DNA from: Hyphomicrobiales bacterium
GTDB taxonomy: Bacteria > Pseudomonadota > Alphaproteobacteria > Rhizobiales > Aestuariivirgaceae
Direction of reading: 5' to 3'
DNA length: 7,160 bases
Assembly (NCBI GenBank): GCA_012032065.1
Contig: JAAURV010000159.1
Coordinates: 1 to 7,160 of the forward strand
In this document: one piece after another, positions 6,412 through 7,160 of the stretch
Layout of the letters: each line of letters opens with the position of its first letter
Numbering within the stretch: the first letter of the stretch is position 1
Translations under genes and position numbers: made by a program
Notes under the pieces: model-generated
Database searches by the model: none
The model's input: only the letters and a program-made list of their open reading frames with translations
Told to the model about the DNA's origin: nothing

Positions 6412-6894
6412 TCAGGGCCGGTGATACGGATGATTAACCATAATCGTCACCGCCCGGTAAATTTGCTCCAGCAACATGATGCGGACCAGCCGATGCGGCC
6501 AGGTGGCGGGGCCGAAAGCCATGAGAAGATTGGAGGAATCGCGGATTTGCGGCGAATGGCCATCAGGGCCACCGATGAGGAAGGCGAGGTCCGCGGTTGC
6601 TTCCTGCTGGCGCTTCCTGATCAAGTCCGTGAATGCTTCGCTGGTCATCGCCTTGCCGCGTTCATCGAGAACGATCCGAAAGGCTTGTGGCGGAACGGCC
6701 GCGGCGAGAGCTGCTCCTTCATCCGCCAGACGAAGTTTCGCTTCCGCCGCGCGCGACTCCTGGAGTTCCGTGATCGCGATCTTCGTTATGCCCGCCTTGC
6801 GGCAGAGGCCTTGGGTGCGTTCGAAGTAGTCAGCGGCCAGCGATTTTTCGGCGCCGGTTTTCAAACGGCCCACCGCGGCTACCGAGATGCGCAT
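6412..6894 (-). CDS. rlmH: 23S rRNA (pseudouridine-1915 N3) methyltransferase RlmH
   Basis: RlmH is a SPOUT-class methyltransferase that uses S-adenosylmethionine to methylate pseudouridine 1915 in helix 69 of 23S rRNA, acting on assembled 70S ribosomes. At 160 residues it matches the family (about 155). Diagnostic blocks are LDERGK (76-81), LIGGPDGH (106-113, SAM-binding knot), WPHRLVRIMLLEQIYRA (132-148) and the C-terminal HPYHR (155-159) needed for rRNA contact. The ATG start at 6894 gives the usual MRISVAAVGR opening. It begins 3 nt after the rsfS stop, so the rsfS end must supply its ribosome-binding sequence (TTAGGA, very close to the ATG) and coupling is likely. The rsfS-rlmH pairing is conserved across bacteria. 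A 54-nt gap follows before the envC-like gene. Confidence 0.98.
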   Translation of the reverse strand: MRISVAAVGRLKTGAEKSLAADYFERTQGLCRKAGITKIAITELQESRAAEAKLRLADEGAALAAAVPPQAFRIVLDERGKAMTSEAFTDLIRKRQQEATADLAFLIGGPDGHSPQIRDSSNLLMAFGPATWPHRLVRIMLLEQIYRAVTIMVNHPYHRP

Positions 6895-6897
6895 GTC

Positions 6898-7160
6898 CTA
6901 AACTGCGATCCGCTCTTGCGGGGCGTGTTCGGACCAGAGCTTTTCGAGATTGTAGAAGCTCCGCACTTCCGGACGGAAGAGATGCACCACCACATCGCCC
7001 GCATCGACCAGCACCCAATCGCAATTGGGAAAGCCCTCGACGCGCAGATCGCGGTGGCCCGCGCCTTTCAACTTCTGGATCAGCTGTTCGGCGATGGCCC
7101 CGACATGGCGGGTCGAGCGCCCGGTGGCGACAACCATCGAGTCGGCGATGGCCGACTTGC
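6898..7160 (-). CDS. rsfS: Ribosomal silencing factor RsfS (3' part)
   Basis: RsfS (formerly YbeB/DUF143) binds ribosomal protein uL14 on the free 50S subunit and blocks joining with 30S, lowering translation under nutrient limitation. The last 87 codons are visible, in frame to the right window edge; the first few dozen residues are outside. Family features in order are the core KSAIADSMVVATG, then R..RHVGAIAEQL, VEGFPNCDWVLVDAGDVVVH, FRPEVRSFYNLEKLW and a short tail ending in TAG. The ATG at 7137 is an internal methionine, not the start, because coding continues upstream of it in the family-typical sequence. In many Alphaproteobacteria nadD precedes this gene; that cannot be checked here. 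Confidence 0.97.
   Translation of the reverse strand, partial: KSAIADSMVVATGRSTRHVGAIAEQLIQKLKGAGHRDLRVEGFPNCDWVLVDAGDVVVHLFRPEVRSFYNLEKLWSEHAPQERIAV

Noticed and set aside
6393..6420. GC-rich inverted repeat CGGCCC / GGGCCG around the rlmH stop as a terminator
   Set aside because: The stem is only 6 bp with a 16-nt loop, and only a short TTT follows after several bases; too weak to call.
1..7160. A mobile island, defence system, toxin-antitoxin pair or CRISPR array
   Set aside because: No transposase, integrase, attachment repeats, spaced repeats or defence domains are seen. Every gene belongs to a housekeeping or envelope family in a familiar order.

Overview
The window is a GC-rich stretch of chromosome, most likely from an alphaproteobacterium. 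The evidence is the gene order rsfS-rlmH-envC/ldpF-ctpA-yibQ-like-rppH, an alphaproteobacterial-type RppH with the nudix ending EETSV, and a consensus sigma70 -35 box. I cannot place it to genus. No transposase, integrase, CRISPR array, tRNA or rRNA is visible, and codon use looks uniform. This is core chromosome, not an accessory island.

All genes lie on the minus strand, so transcription runs from high to low coordinates. In that order they are: the 3' part of rsfS (ribosomal silencing factor; its start is beyond the right edge); rlmH (23S rRNA methyltransferase); an EnvC/LdpF-like periplasmic murein-hydrolase activator with a degenerate LytM domain; ctpA (S41 C-terminal processing protease); a YibQ-type divergent polysaccharide deacetylase broken by an apparent 1-nt frameshift; rppH (RNA pyrophosphohydrolase); a DpaA/YafK-type YkuD-fold envelope enzyme; and a HAD subfamily IA phosphatase. 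After a 224-nt gap comes the first 53 codons of a DEAD-box RNA helicase, cut by the left edge just after Walker motif I.

The genes from rsfS to the HAD gene are packed as an operon. There is a 3-nt gap at rsfS/rlmH, a stop-start contact at envC/ctpA, a TGATG overlap at yibQ-like/rppH, and an overlap at dpaA-like/HAD. The larger gaps are 54 nt (rlmH/envC), 73 nt (ctpA/yibQ-like, holding a perfect 9-bp stem-loop) and a short gap after rppH. The functional theme is a ribosome/RNA block (rsfS, rlmH, rppH) wrapped around a cell-wall block (EnvC-like, CtpA, YibQ-like, DpaA-like) that plausibly acts in periplasmic peptidoglycan splitting and in remodelling of protein-wall links.

I do not see a new biological system. 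The items most worth a second look are the yibQ-like frameshift, the DpaA-like enzyme placed beside EnvC/CtpA in a lineage generally lacking classical Lpp, the stem-loop after ctpA, and the helicase promoter whose -35 box contains the HAD stop codon. The longest stretch without a gene is 160-383.
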